Shown in pieces: positions 12,820-20,288 of a stretch of DNA of 26,275 nucleotides (within the stretch, counting starts at the first letter, position 1; each line of letters starts with the position of its first letter). The DNA is from JBGSYJ01 sp041748075 (lineage in GTDB: Bacteria; Acidobacteriota; Thermoanaerobaculia; Gp7-AA8), in contig JBGTDX010000113.1 of NCBI GenBank assembly GCA_041748075.1, forward strand, positions 1 to 26,275, read 5' to 3'. The notes under the pieces were generated by a model. That model ran no database searches. It was not told the origin of the DNA and saw nothing but the letters and a program-made list of their open reading frames with translations. The position numbers and the translations under genes were made by a program.

Positions 12820-13068
12820 AAAGCTACCATTGATGGGGCCGGCAGGCTGGTCATTCCCTCGGAGATCCGCAGGGCCGCCGGCCTGGTGGCAGGCAGCGAG
12901 CTCGAGGTCCGGCTGCGCGGGGGAGTGGTCGAGCTCGAGCCCGCCTCGGCTTCTGTTCGCCTCGTAAAGCGCGGAAACCTCACGGTCGTCTCGGCTGATG
13001 AACCGCGACCGCCTCTGACCGAGGAGACCGTTCGCGATACAGTGGACGCGCTGCGGCAATCGTCATGA
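12817..13068 (+). CDS. AbrB-type antitoxin
   Basis: 83 residues from ATG 12817: MKATIDGAGRLVIPSEIRRA, then AGLVAGSELEVRLRGGVVEL, the AbrB swapped-hairpin domain (GRlviP.eiR...g...g..l.v). The tail EETVRDTVDALRQSS is an amphipathic helix for toxin binding. ATG 12817 is supported by the consensus -10 just upstream. The frame is open further upstream but runs through repeat sequence. The stop overlaps the toxin start (ATGA). Confidence 0.88.
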   Translation: MKATIDGAGRLVIPSEIRRAAGLVAGSELEVRLRGGVVELEPASASVRLVKRGNLTVVSADEPRPPLTEETVRDTVDALRQSS

Positions 13069-13487
13069 TTGCCGTGGATACCAGCGTCGTCGTTGCGGCT
13101 CTGCTCACCTGGCACGAGCGGCACGACGAAGCGGCGCGGGCACTCGGCAGGGCCGTGGGCGCCAGCGAGGGCTTCATCATGCCGGTCCACGTCCTTCTGG
13201 AGTGCTACGCCGTACTCACGCGCCTACCTCCGCCTCACCGGTTGTCTCCGGCTGACGCACTTTCGCTGCTCAGCGCGAATTTCAGGGAAGCGAAGCTGGC
13301 GTCTCTCGCGAGCCGCTCGGTCTGGCCGCTGCTCACCCGGCTTGCAGAGAAAGGGATCGCGAGAGGCGCGACGTATGATGCGTTGATTCTCGACGCCGCT
13401 CGAGGTGCCGGCGCAACCGCGCTGCTGACTCTGAACAGCCGCGACTTCGAGCGTTTCGACGGGGGCATTGAGGTGCTCGCGCCGTAG
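13065..13487 (+). CDS. vapC: VapC-type PIN-domain ribonuclease toxin
   Basis: 140 residues. MIAVDTSVVVAALLTWHERH holds the first catalytic Asp, VHVLLECYAVLTRLP the Glu, and GATYDALILDAARGAGATAL the third acidic site, with LLTLNSRDFERF at the usual fourth position. All PIN catalytic elements look present. The four-base ATGA overlap with the AbrB antitoxin gives coupled translation. This is a complete VapBC-like module, different in sequence from the one at 2867-3520. Confidence 0.9.
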   Translation: MIAVDTSVVVAALLTWHERHDEAARALGRAVGASEGFIMPVHVLLECYAVLTRLPPPHRLSPADALSLLSANFREAKLASLASRSVWPLLTRLAEKGIARGATYDALILDAARGAGATALLTLNSRDFERFDGGIEVLAP

Positions 13488-13511
13488 GTTGGGTATGCGG
13501 GGCGGGCATGC

Positions 13512-13730
13512 GGGAGCGCGCGAAGGCGCGCTCAACAGCGTAGCCCCGGGCTTTGCCCGAGGGATTTGGTTGCGCCGAGTTTCGTGCGGCCGCGAAGGCG
13601 GCCGCTACAACTTGCGAAGAAAATGTCGGCCTTTAGCGACCGCCTTCGCGGCCGCTTGATTTCTGTCCGCATCGATCGACCCCGGGCGGAGCCCGGGGCT
13701 AGACTGTTGAGCGCGCCTTCGCGCGCTCCT
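13512..13730. repeat. Large nested palindrome
   Basis: Three pairs of arms are nested symmetrically: 13512-13538 with 13704-13730 (26 of 27 complementary, GGAGCGCGCGAAGGCGCGCT), 13539-13563 with 13680-13702 (CCCCGGGC type), and 13584-13608 with 13636-13658 (GCGGCCGCGAAGGCGGCCGC type). Each arm is itself a small hairpin. The total span is about 219 bases, with no credible coding frame. Confidence 0.8.
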
Positions 13731-13749
13731 GCCGGGTCTCGAAAGACTC

Positions 13750-13814
13750 GTAGCGGCGGATTCCGATCCGCCGTGTCTCGGAATCGTGAGAGCTGCGCGG
13801 TTTGGGGCATTCAT
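13750..13814 (+). repeat. Dispersed repeat B
   Basis: Nearly identical to 11957-12019 over about 63 bases (GTAGCGGCGGATTCCGATCC to GGTTTGGGGCAT). It directly follows the nested palindrome. Confidence 0.8.
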
Positions 13815-13870
13815 CACGCGGGGTTGGGACATGGGGTTGAGGCACTTCGAGCACCGTTGTGATCGTGGCT

Positions 13871-13894
13871 CCAGGTGTCGTACATCGTTACGAT
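13871..13894 (+). repeat. Partial dispersed repeat A
   Basis: CCAGGTGTCGTACATCGTTA then CGAT: the first part of repeat A (compare 11897 and 23800). It abuts the SEC-C gene fragment exactly. Confidence 0.65.
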
Positions 13895-13965
13895 GGTGAG
13901 CATCGCAGCCCGCGGATTTGCCATCAGTGATCCGGAGATTTCGTGCACGAATCTTCGCTCGCCGG
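13895..13965 (-). pseudogene. Duplicated fragment of the SEC-C gene
   Basis: 71 bases are about 67/71 identical to 10245-10315 within the SEC-C gene, in the same orientation. On the minus strand both encode the block GERRFVHEISGSLMAN followed by RAAMLT. There is no start, and the surrounding sequence is unrelated to the SEC-C gene, so it is a stray gene fragment lying next to repeat A. Confidence 0.7.
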
Positions 13966-14047
13966 AAGGCACCGGCCGGAAACGTGATGAGACTCGCGCC
14001 AAGCGGGGAAAAAGGACCTACATTGGATGGCATAGGAGAATGAGACG

Positions 14048-14176
14048 ATGCCGCAGAAGAAAAAGAGTCCCAAACCATCTGTTAAAGTGACTGATCTCGC
14101 TGCAACGAAAAAGGCCAAGGATGTGCAGGGTGGCCTGCGCCTGAAAGAAACCATAGAAATCACGAAGAAGAGGTAG
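14048..14176 (+). CDS. Small peptide with double-glycine motif (possible RiPP-like precursor)
   Basis: 42 residues: MPQKKKSPKPSVKVTDLAAT, then KKAKDVQGG, then LRLKETIEITKKR. A ribosome-binding site (AGGAG, about 10 bases upstream) and a strong intrinsic terminator just after the stop argue for a real, separately transcribed gene. The lysine-rich start, the 'VTDL...K.AKDVxGG' segment and the short tail resemble leader peptides cut after Gly-Gly by bacteriocin-type peptidase transporters. No modifying enzyme or transporter is nearby, so this is an inference from motif and size. It could also be a plain small basic protein. Confidence 0.55.
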   Translation: MPQKKKSPKPSVKVTDLAATKKAKDVQGGLRLKETIEITKKR

Positions 14177-14199
14177 GTGCGCTTTCGGAATGCGTGCAG

Positions 14200-14225
14200 G
14201 GCGGCCTTTCGGGCCGCCTTTTTTT
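14200..14225 (+). terminator. Intrinsic terminator after the 42-residue peptide gene
   Basis: GGCGGCC (14200-14206) pairs perfectly with GGCCGCC (14212-14218) across a five-base loop, followed by seven T. The gap 14227-14403 holds only two further GC hairpins and no gene. Confidence 0.9.
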
Positions 14226-14403
14226 GTGCGGATGACGGTGGAGCGTTCTAATGAGCCTATGGTACGGAGATCGAGGGCTCGCCTCGCGCCGTAGGCGCTA
14301 CCCTCTCAGCGCACCTCCGGTGCGCGGGTCATGAACACTTCATTGGCGCCCCGCCATTTTCTCGGAGTGGGGCGGGTGTGTCTCACAACTCAGAACTCAC
14401 AAC

Positions 14404-15945
14404 TCACAACTGGGCGTGGGAGGGGGCGCGGCGCAGCAGGAGCTGTTCGATGTCGGCGGGGCGGTAGCCGCCGAACGTTACGCTCACGAGGAGGCCGACG
14501 GTGAAGAGCACGACGTGGGCGAAGATGCCGATCAGGATCGAGTTCATGGCGAAGTTGTAGTTGCCGAGGTCGATCAACCTTGCGGACGGCTCGGTTAACA
14601 CGCCCCATGCGGTGAACGACACTGCGGCGATGATTCCGGCGATGGCGCCTGTTCGCGTGGCGCGGCGGCTGAGGAATCCCAGCATGAACAGCCCGAGGGA
14701 ACCGGTGGAGACGATGACGGCAATCGTCAGCGCGCGCTCGGCGAGCGGGCGGCTGTCCTCTCCCGGGATGAGCATGAATGCAACTCCCGCCGCTGCGACT
14801 CCCATGACGCAGACCATCGCCCGACCGATTGCCAGCTGTCTGCGATCGGTGAGCTTCGGAAAGAATCGCTGGAAGTAATCGCCGCTGAGTACGGACGCCA
14901 GGGCGTTGAGGTCGGAGCTCAGCGACGACATCGAGGCCGCGAGGATCGCAGCGAGCATCAGCCCCGTGATGCCGGCGGGAAGGAAATGGATGATGAAGTG
15001 CGGGAGGATGTGATCGGCGATCGGCGGAGCCTCCGCTCCGGCAAGTTGGTAGAAGCCATAGAGACAGGCACCGATAAAGTTGAACAGAAGGAGCACGGGG
15101 ACAATCAGCAGCGCTCCGAGGAGTGCCCCCTTCCGCGCATCGGCATCGGTGCGTCCCAGCAGATATCGCTGCACCATATGCTGGTCGCAGACGAAACGCC
15201 TGGTCCACTGAACGACGATCGCCGCAGTCAGAATCCACAGCGTCCGTTCTTCGGCGAAGAGAGTTCCCCATGAAAACTCCGTCGAACCGAAACTCATCCT
15301 TCCTGCAGCCGCCGCTTCACGCAGCACGGCGAACGGTGCGCCGGCCTCGGGGGCGAACAGCAGGCGCCCGAGTACGAGTGCGCCTCCGCCGGTCAACAGA
15401 ATGCCCTGAACCAGGTCAGTCCAGACGACGGCGCGGATGCCGCCGATCCCCGTGTACGCCATGGTGAACAGGGCGACTCCGAGGATGACCATGCGCATGC
15501 TGGCGCCCGTCATCAGTTGCACTGCGATCGATGTGGAGACGAGCGTCACCCCGACGTCGAACGTCCGCTCCATCAGAAATCCGAACGAGGCATAGAGCCT
15601 CCCCTCGGTTCCGAAACGCCTTCCGATGTATTCGTACGCGCTCATCTTCACGACGCGCCTGTAGAAGGGGACGATGAAGAATGCGACGACGAGGAGGATC
15701 AACGGGATCATCAGAAACCCCGGCACGAGGATCATTCCCCTGCTGAAGACGATCCCTGGATGCGCGACGATCGTGTTGGTGCTGATGAGGGTTGCCATCA
15801 GCGTGAATGCGACGATCCACCGGGGAATCTGTCGATCAGCGGTGAAGTAGCGTGAGGTGCTTTTGGGATCGCGCGCGAACCAGAGCCCGACGGTTCCGAT
15901 TGCGATGAAGTAGACGACGACTACGGCGTAGTCGATCCACGTCAT
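14404..15945 (-). CDS. Sodium:solute symporter (SSS family)
   Basis: 513 residues with about 13 hydrophobic segments, starting MTWIDYAVVVVYFIAIGTVG. SSS landmarks are FTADRQIPRWIVAFTLMATL, the TM2 region with its sodium-site residues, GIGGIRAVVWTDLVQGILLT and the AAILAASMSSLSSDLNALAS block that carries the conserved Ser residues of the second sodium site. It is an inner-membrane importer driven by the sodium gradient. It is the last gene of the otnK-otnC operon and overlaps the dehydrogenase gene (ATGA), so its substrate is probably the sugar acid or lactone catabolised here. The exact substrate cannot be read from sequence. Confidence 0.92.
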   Translation of the reverse strand: MTWIDYAVVVVYFIAIGTVGLWFARDPKSTSRYFTADRQIPRWIVAFTLMATLISTNTIVAHPGIVFSRGMILVPGFLMIPLILLVVAFFIVPFYRRVVKMSAYEYIGRRFGTEGRLYASFGFLMERTFDVGVTLVSTSIAVQLMTGASMRMVILGVALFTMAYTGIGGIRAVVWTDLVQGILLTGGGALVLGRLLFAPEAGAPFAVLREAAAAGRMSFGSTEFSWGTLFAEERTLWILTAAIVVQWTRRFVCDQHMVQRYLLGRTDADARKGALLGALLIVPVLLLFNFIGACLYGFYQLAGAEAPPIADHILPHFIIHFLPAGITGLMLAAILAASMSSLSSDLNALASVLSGDYFQRFFPKLTDRRQLAIGRAMVCVMGVAAAGVAFMLIPGEDSRPLAERALTIAVIVSTGSLGLFMLGFLSRRATRTGAIAGIIAAVSFTAWGVLTEPSARLIDLGNYNFAMNSILIGIFAHVVLFTVGLLVSVTFGGYRPADIEQLLLRRAPSHAQL

Positions 15946-17069
15946 GGAGCGCTCAGGCTGCCACTCTTCGGGTTGACGTCTGCGCTTCCGGCGAGTAGCG
16001 CGCTCCGAACCGCCTTCAGCACTTCGCTGGTTCCGGCCGCGCCGCCCAGCTCGCGCGGCAGGCAGCCATCACGAAACGCGCTTTCGACAGCGCGGATCAA
16101 CATTGCCGCGGCGGTCGTGCACCGCTCACGGCCGTGACGCTCCCCAAGCCATTCGAGCATCATCGCCGCCGACAGGAACATCGCGGTCGGATTTGCGAGA
16201 CCTCGCCCTGCGATGTCGGGCGCGCTGCCATGACACGGCTGGAACACGGCATGATGATTGCCGATGTCAGCGGAAGGGGCCAGACCCATCCCTCCCATGA
16301 TTGCGGCGCCGACGTCCGAGAGAATGTCGCCGAACATGTTTTCGGTGACGAGCACGTCGAAGTCCCACGGCCGTTTGATCAGATTCAATCCCACTGCGTC
16401 GACGTATGCGTATTCGGCCTGAATGTCGGGATAGCGGGCCGCTCTCTCGGTGAAAATCTTCCGGAAGAATGCGAAGGAACCGAGGACGTTCGATTTATCG
16501 ACGCAGGTGACGCGGCCCGGGAAGCCTTTCGATTTGCGTTGACGCGCGAGCTCGAATGCAACATCGAAGAGGCGCTCCGAAACGGAGCGAGTGATGACCA
16601 TCGTGTCGCTGGCCGATTGGTCGCCGTCGATCCTGCTGCGTCCCCGCGAGGCGAAGAGGCCCTCGGTCGACTCGCGTACGATCACCAGGTTGATCTGCGA
16701 TGCACGGGGATCGGCGAGCACGGGCGGCACGCCCTGGAGACTCCGGACCGGACGGATGCCGGCGAAGAGCTGCAGCTTCTCGCGAAGGTCGATCTGCGGG
16801 GCGATCTCGGTGCCGTCGGGGTAGCGGACCGCGGGGTCACCCATCGCGCCGAGGAGGATCGCGTCAGCGCTCGTGGCTCTCTGCAGTGTGCGCTCGGGAA
16901 GGCCTTCGCCGTTTTTTTCGTACGCGCGGGCCCCGGCTTCGAGCGATTCATACTCGAGGTCGAGCCCGCCGTTCATCTTGTCGACGACCTCCAGCAACTC
17001 GAGGCAGGCGGCCATGACTTCCGGTCCGATGCCGTCGCCTGGCAACACCGCGATGCGAAGGGTGCTCAC
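15942..17069 (-). CDS. Isopropylmalate/tartrate-dehydrogenase-like decarboxylating dehydrogenase
   Basis: 375 residues from a GTG at 17069 that overlaps the stop of the ABM gene (GTGA). The frame is open further upstream, but the conserved fold begins at STLRIAVLPGDGIGPEVM. Other family motifs: LREKLQLFAGIRPVR (substrate arginines), VIVRESTEGLF, RVTCVDKSNVLGS (catalytic Lys), ENMFGDILSDVGAAIMGGMG (metal-binding Asp) and HGSAPDIAGRGLANPTAM (NAD-binding loop). The family oxidises and decarboxylates 2-hydroxyacids such as isopropylmalate, isocitrate or tartrate. Isolation from leu genes and the operon with otnK/otnC point to a four-carbon sugar acid or tartrate-like substrate rather than leucine synthesis. 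Confidence 0.85.
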   Translation of the reverse strand: MSTLRIAVLPGDGIGPEVMAACLELLEVVDKMNGGLDLEYESLEAGARAYEKNGEGLPERTLQRATSADAILLGAMGDPAVRYPDGTEIAPQIDLREKLQLFAGIRPVRSLQGVPPVLADPRASQINLVIVRESTEGLFASRGRSRIDGDQSASDTMVITRSVSERLFDVAFELARQRKSKGFPGRVTCVDKSNVLGSFAFFRKIFTERAARYPDIQAEYAYVDAVGLNLIKRPWDFDVLVTENMFGDILSDVGAAIMGGMGLAPSADIGNHHAVFQPCHGSAPDIAGRGLANPTAMFLSAAMMLEWLGERHGRERCTTAAAMLIRAVESAFRDGCLPRELGGAAGTSEVLKAVRSALLAGSADVNPKSGSLSAP

Positions 17070-17365
17070 GGTCCTTCCTCGAGAAGTCGCCAGCTCTGTA
17101 CGGTCTTCTGTTCCAGCCATGCGCGCGTTGTGCTGTCGAACTCCTGGAAATGTCTCGAGCGGAGATGTTCTTCGAATGCGGTGTGATCGTCGTAGATTTC
17201 GTAGAGGAAGACTGTGTTGCCGCCAGTGAGATCGATGCAGACATCGAAGCGGCGGCATGCCGGCTCCTCGCGCAGGGTATTCGCCGCCTGCTCCATGACG
17301 GCCTGACGGAACGCCGCGACGCACTCCGGTTTCACGACAAACTCTACGGTCACGACGTGCATCAT
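17066..17365 (-). CDS. ABM-domain protein (quinol monooxygenase / LsrG-like)
   Basis: 99 residues, a complete single ABM (antibiotic biosynthesis monooxygenase) domain: MMHVVTVEFVVKPECVAAFR, NTLREEPACRRFDVC, NTVFLYEIYDDHTAFEEHLR. These are dimeric ferredoxin-like proteins. Known members include YgiN-type quinol monooxygenases and LsrG, an isomerase acting on a phosphorylated AI-2 derivative. It overlaps otnC by four bases and the dehydrogenase by four. An isomerase role in the tetronate pathway is an attractive but untested inference, as no OtnI homologue is seen. Confidence 0.82.
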   Translation of the reverse strand: MMHVVTVEFVVKPECVAAFRQAVMEQAANTLREEPACRRFDVCIDLTGGNTVFLYEIYDDHTAFEEHLRSRHFQEFDSTTRAWLEQKTVQSWRLLEEGP

Positions 17366-18021
17366 TTCCTCGGAAAGTAGCGGTCGAGCTCCTCGACGGC
17401 ATCCGCCGAGAGGTCGTTTCTCTGCTCGCGAAGGAGCAGGATGAAAAGTTTCGCCGTCTCTTCGAGCTCGTCAGAGATGTAGAGCGCGTCGAGCAGGCTT
17501 TTCGCCGAGACCACCGAGCCATGATTCGCGAGGAGCAGCACGTGATGCTCGGCCGCTCGCTCTTCGATCGCCGCGGCGACAGCGGGATCTCCAGGCCTGT
17601 GGTAGCGAATGAGCTGCACGAGTCCGAGTCGCATCCTCGAATAAGGAGTGATCGGTGGAAATACGCAGGCGGGATCGGTCCCTGCGAGACACGACACGGC
17701 GACTGCATGTGTGGAGTGAAGATGAATCACGGCATGATCGTCAGGTCGCGCCGCGTAGACGGCCAGATGAAGCGGCACTTCCTTGGATGGAGGATCGCCC
17801 GACAGATGCTGGCCGTCCGCGCTGAGTTTCGAGATCTGCACAGCATCGAGATTCTCGAGAGAGCTGTTCGTGGGTGTGATCAGGATTCCATCGCTGAGCC
17901 GCGCGCTGATGTTCCCCGAAGTTCCGTGCGCGAAGCCTCGACGCACCAGCGCCTTTCCGATCTCGACCATCTGCTGACGGAGCTGGGTCTCGTCGGGTTG
18001 CCTGCTCGAGTGCGAGGTCAC
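17362..18021 (-). CDS. otnC: 3-oxo-tetronate 4-phosphate decarboxylase (class II aldolase family)
   Basis: 219 residues of the class II aldolase/adducin family. HGTSGNIS (32-39) forms the phosphate-binding loop, SKEVPLHL carries the catalytic Glu (E81), VIHLHSTHA gives zinc ligands H100 and H102, and LLLANHGSVV gives H167. The family includes fuculose- and ribulose-phosphate aldolases; the neighbouring OtnK singles out OtnC, which converts 3-oxo-tetronate 4-phosphate to dihydroxyacetone phosphate and CO2. The GTG start at 18021 overlaps the OtnK stop (GTGA). Confidence 0.88.
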   Translation of the reverse strand: MTSHSSRQPDETQLRQQMVEIGKALVRRGFAHGTSGNISARLSDGILITPTNSSLENLDAVQISKLSADGQHLSGDPPSKEVPLHLAVYAARPDDHAVIHLHSTHAVAVSCLAGTDPACVFPPITPYSRMRLGLVQLIRYHRPGDPAVAAAIEERAAEHHVLLLANHGSVVSAKSLLDALYISDELEETAKLFILLLREQRNDLSADAVEELDRYFPRK

Positions 18022-19283
18022 TGAATCATCTCCACGGCCTTTCGGAAGAAATCGCGACTGCCGAAGTTGCCCGACTTGAATGCGAGCAGCATTCGGGGCT
18101 CTTCGATCCTGATGGTCCAGGGGACGCCGGGGTCGATCTCGGGACCGATGCGAAGCTGGCGGATGCCGAGGGCGGTTGCGACCGCGCCCGAAGTCTCGCC
18201 GCCGGCGACGATGAGTTTTGTCACGCCGGACGCCACGAGCTCGGCAGCGAGGCTCGAGAACGCGTGCTCGACGAGCTCGCTCGCACGACCGGCGCCGAGC
18301 TCCGTCTGAACATCGCGAACATCGCCGGGTCCGGCGCTCGAGGTCAACAGAACAGAGCCGGTCCGTTCCACAGCTTCGAGCGCGCTCTGTTTCAGATGTG
18401 CAAGATGAGACGCGTCGCGCGCGAGTGCGAGCGGATCGACGGTGAGGACCGGAAAGCTCGTTCCTGCCCTTTCGATCTGTTCTCTCGTCCTGGCTGAACA
18501 GCTGCCCGCGATGATCCCGATGCCGCCCGCGACGTCAGGCAGTATCTGTTGTCCTGTGCGAGCGACGAGGCGGCCGTCCCTGCGAAAGTTTTCGGGAAGC
18601 CCCATCGCGACGCCCGACGATCCGGTTACGAGAGGGAGGTGTGCGGACGCAGCGGCGATCGTCAGCAGATGCTCGTTCGTTACGGCATCGACGATCGCAT
18701 AGCGGATCCCGCTTTCACGAAGCGTCTCGTAACATTTCCGAACGGCCGCAGATCCTTCTTCCACGACGGCGAGCGGGACCAGACCGACTGATTCCTCTCG
18801 AGTCTGCCGCTCGAGTACCTGGACGAGATTCGAGTCCGTCATCGGAGTGAGCGGATGGTCGCGCATGCTCGTCTCGGAGAGGGGAATCCCGTGAACGTAT
18901 AGACGTCCATCACGGACCGTTCGTCCGTTCTCGGGAAACGCGGGACAGAAGATGGTGAAGTCCCATCCGAGAATCCCGAGGAGCGTTTCGGCGACGGGCC
19001 CGATGTTTCCGCGGTCGGATGAATCGAATGTCGAGCAGTACTTGAAGACGATCTGCGCCGCGCCGTGAGCGAGGAGGTAGCGGGCGGCTGCGGCGGAGAG
19101 CTCGGAAGCCGTACGGGCCGGCGCCGTGCGCGTCTTCAGCGAGATGACCACAGCGTCCGCGGCGGGCGCGTCGTCACCCTCGGGAATCCCGAGGGACTGG
19201 ACGACGTCCATGCCGTTGCGGGACAGGGTGAGAGCCACGTCGCTGCCTCCTGTGGCGTCATCCGCAATGCAACCTATAAGAAT
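18018..19283 (-). CDS. otnK: 3-oxo-tetronate kinase, probable ATT start
   Basis: About 421 residues. LIGCIADDATGGSDVALTLS is the DUF1537 N-terminal substrate-binding motif, KYCSTFDSSDRGNIGPV the next conserved block, and FCPAFPENGRTVRDGRLYVH the 'PAFPENGRt...G.lyv' signature of OtnK. The C-terminal domain (IVAGGETSGAVATALGIR, then EPRMLLAFKSGNFGSRDFF) binds ATP. No ATG, GTG or TTG in frame fits the conserved N-terminus. The codon immediately before LIGCIADD is ATT at 19283-19281, five bases after GGAGG. The only standard upstream start (GTG 19379) would lie inside the divergent lactonase gene. The kinase phosphorylates 3-oxo-tetronate at C4. Confidence 0.87.
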   Translation of the reverse strand: MLIGCIADDATGGSDVALTLSRNGMDVVQSLGIPEGDDAPAADAVVISLKTRTAPARTASELSAAAARYLLAHGAAQIVFKYCSTFDSSDRGNIGPVAETLLGILGWDFTIFCPAFPENGRTVRDGRLYVHGIPLSETSMRDHPLTPMTDSNLVQVLERQTREESVGLVPLAVVEEGSAAVRKCYETLRESGIRYAIVDAVTNEHLLTIAAASAHLPLVTGSSGVAMGLPENFRRDGRLVARTGQQILPDVAGGIGIIAGSCSARTREQIERAGTSFPVLTVDPLALARDASHLAHLKQSALEAVERTGSVLLTSSAGPGDVRDVQTELGAGRASELVEHAFSSLAAELVASGVTKLIVAGGETSGAVATALGIRQLRIGPEIDPGVPWTIRIEEPRMLLAFKSGNFGSRDFFRKAVEMIQ

Positions 19284-19325
19284 GGTATCCTCCGGACGGA
19301 ATTCCGTTAGCGTATACTTTAGGCA
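19284..19325. promoter_or_regulatory. Divergent promoter region of otnK and the SMP-30 gene
   Basis: Only 42 bases separate the two starts. It contains GGAGG for otnK, the palindrome GGAATTCC and GCGTATAC (19310-19317), which shares GTATRC with the larger operator at 20993-21016. TATACT (19313-19318) is a possible -10 for the plus strand. That would place the lactonase start almost at the transcript end, implying a leaderless message. Control by the GntR protein is inferred. Confidence 0.45.
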
Positions 19326-20288
19326 ATGCGTAGTCAAGAAACTGCGGTGTTCTCCGAACCCATCGGGAGCGACCTCCACAGGCCGGAGTGTGTTCTGACG
19401 GCCCGCGATGGGACAGTGTGGACGAGCGACTGGCGCGGCGGAGTCATGAGGATCGCACCTGACGGCACGCAGAGCTCGATTCTGGACGCCGCCGCGGGGC
19501 TCAGGCCGAACGGCATCGCCATCCTTCCCGATGGATCCTTTCTCCTAGCAAACCTCGGAGAGTCCGGCGGAGTCTGGCGGCTCAACCTCGACGGCGTGGC
19601 GCAGCCGTATGTCATGGAAGTCGAGGGAGTGCCGCTTCCGCCATGCAATTTCGTTCTGGTGGATGAGCCGAGACGAACGTGGATCACGGTGAGCACGCGC
19701 CGCAAACCGCGCGACCTTGCATTCCGCCCGGACGTAGCGGATGGTTTCATCGTGCTGGTGGACGAGAAGGGAGCGCGCATCGTCGCAGACGGACTCGGAT
19801 ACACGAACGAGGTGCAGATCGATCCGACCGGACGGTGGCTCTATGTGAACGAGACGTTCGGGCGCAGACTGCGGAGGTTCGCGATCGGGGACGGTGGGTC
19901 GCTGAAGGGAGATGGCGAGGTCGTTGCCCTCTTCGGAGACGGAACGTATCCTGATGGACTCTGTTTCGATTCCGCCGGCACTGCATGGATCACGAGTCCT
20001 GTCAGCAACCGGATACTGTGTGTCGATTCAGAAGGAGCGCAGACTGTTTTTTTCGAGGACGCTGATCGGAGTCACGTCGCATGGGTCGAAGAGGCATTTC
20101 AAAAGGGGTCGATGAGGCGGCAACATCTGGAAGCCGCCGGGGAGACGAGGCTCAGGAATCTCTCGAGTCTGGCCTTCGGTGGGGCGGATCTGAAGACGGG
20201 GTATCTCGGGTCTCTCCAGGGAACGACCGTGGAAACGATCGCGCTCCCGGTGGCGGGAAGGGCTCCGGCGCACTGGAGCTGGACGTGA
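19326..20288 (+). CDS. SMP-30/gluconolactonase family sugar lactonase
   Basis: 320 residues of a six-bladed beta-propeller. LHRPECVLTARDGTVWTSDW holds the N-terminal metal-binding Glu, LRPNGIAILPDGSFLLANLG the second blade, YTNEVQIDPTGRWLYVNETF the Asn ligand, and YPDGLCFDSAGTAWITSP the Asp ligand, the four-residue metal site of SMP-30 lactonases. They hydrolyse sugar lactones to acids with a divalent metal. There is no signal peptide, so it acts in the cytosol. It is divergent from otnK, and its stop overlaps the GntR start (GTGA). It probably produces the sugar acid consumed by the operon. Confidence 0.87.
   Translation: MRSQETAVFSEPIGSDLHRPECVLTARDGTVWTSDWRGGVMRIAPDGTQSSILDAAAGLRPNGIAILPDGSFLLANLGESGGVWRLNLDGVAQPYVMEVEGVPLPPCNFVLVDEPRRTWITVSTRRKPRDLAFRPDVADGFIVLVDEKGARIVADGLGYTNEVQIDPTGRWLYVNETFGRRLRRFAIGDGGSLKGDGEVVALFGDGTYPDGLCFDSAGTAWITSPVSNRILCVDSEGAQTVFFEDADRSHVAWVEEAFQKGSMRRQHLEAAGETRLRNLSSLAFGGADLKTGYLGSLQGTTVETIALPVAGRAPAHWSWT

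Noticed and set aside
11897..13894. CRISPR-like repeats
   Set aside because: Repeats A to F are long, unevenly spaced, on both strands and hairpin-forming. There are no regular spacers or cas genes.
14390..15271. Long Arg-rich frame overlapping the symporter
   Set aside because: Shadow frame of the symporter in GC-rich DNA. The composition is Arg/Pro/His-heavy with no domain, while the symporter has clear membrane segments.
16134..17186. 350-residue plus-strand frame opposite the dehydrogenase
   Set aside because: Antisense shadow of a well-supported enzyme gene, with no start signal or recognised domain.
17070..17708. Long in-frame 5' extension of the isopropylmalate/tartrate-dehydrogenase-like gene
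   Set aside because: It would overlap the whole ABM gene and part of otnC. The family starts at the LPGDGIGPEVM region, and GTG 17069 gives a clean four-base overlap.
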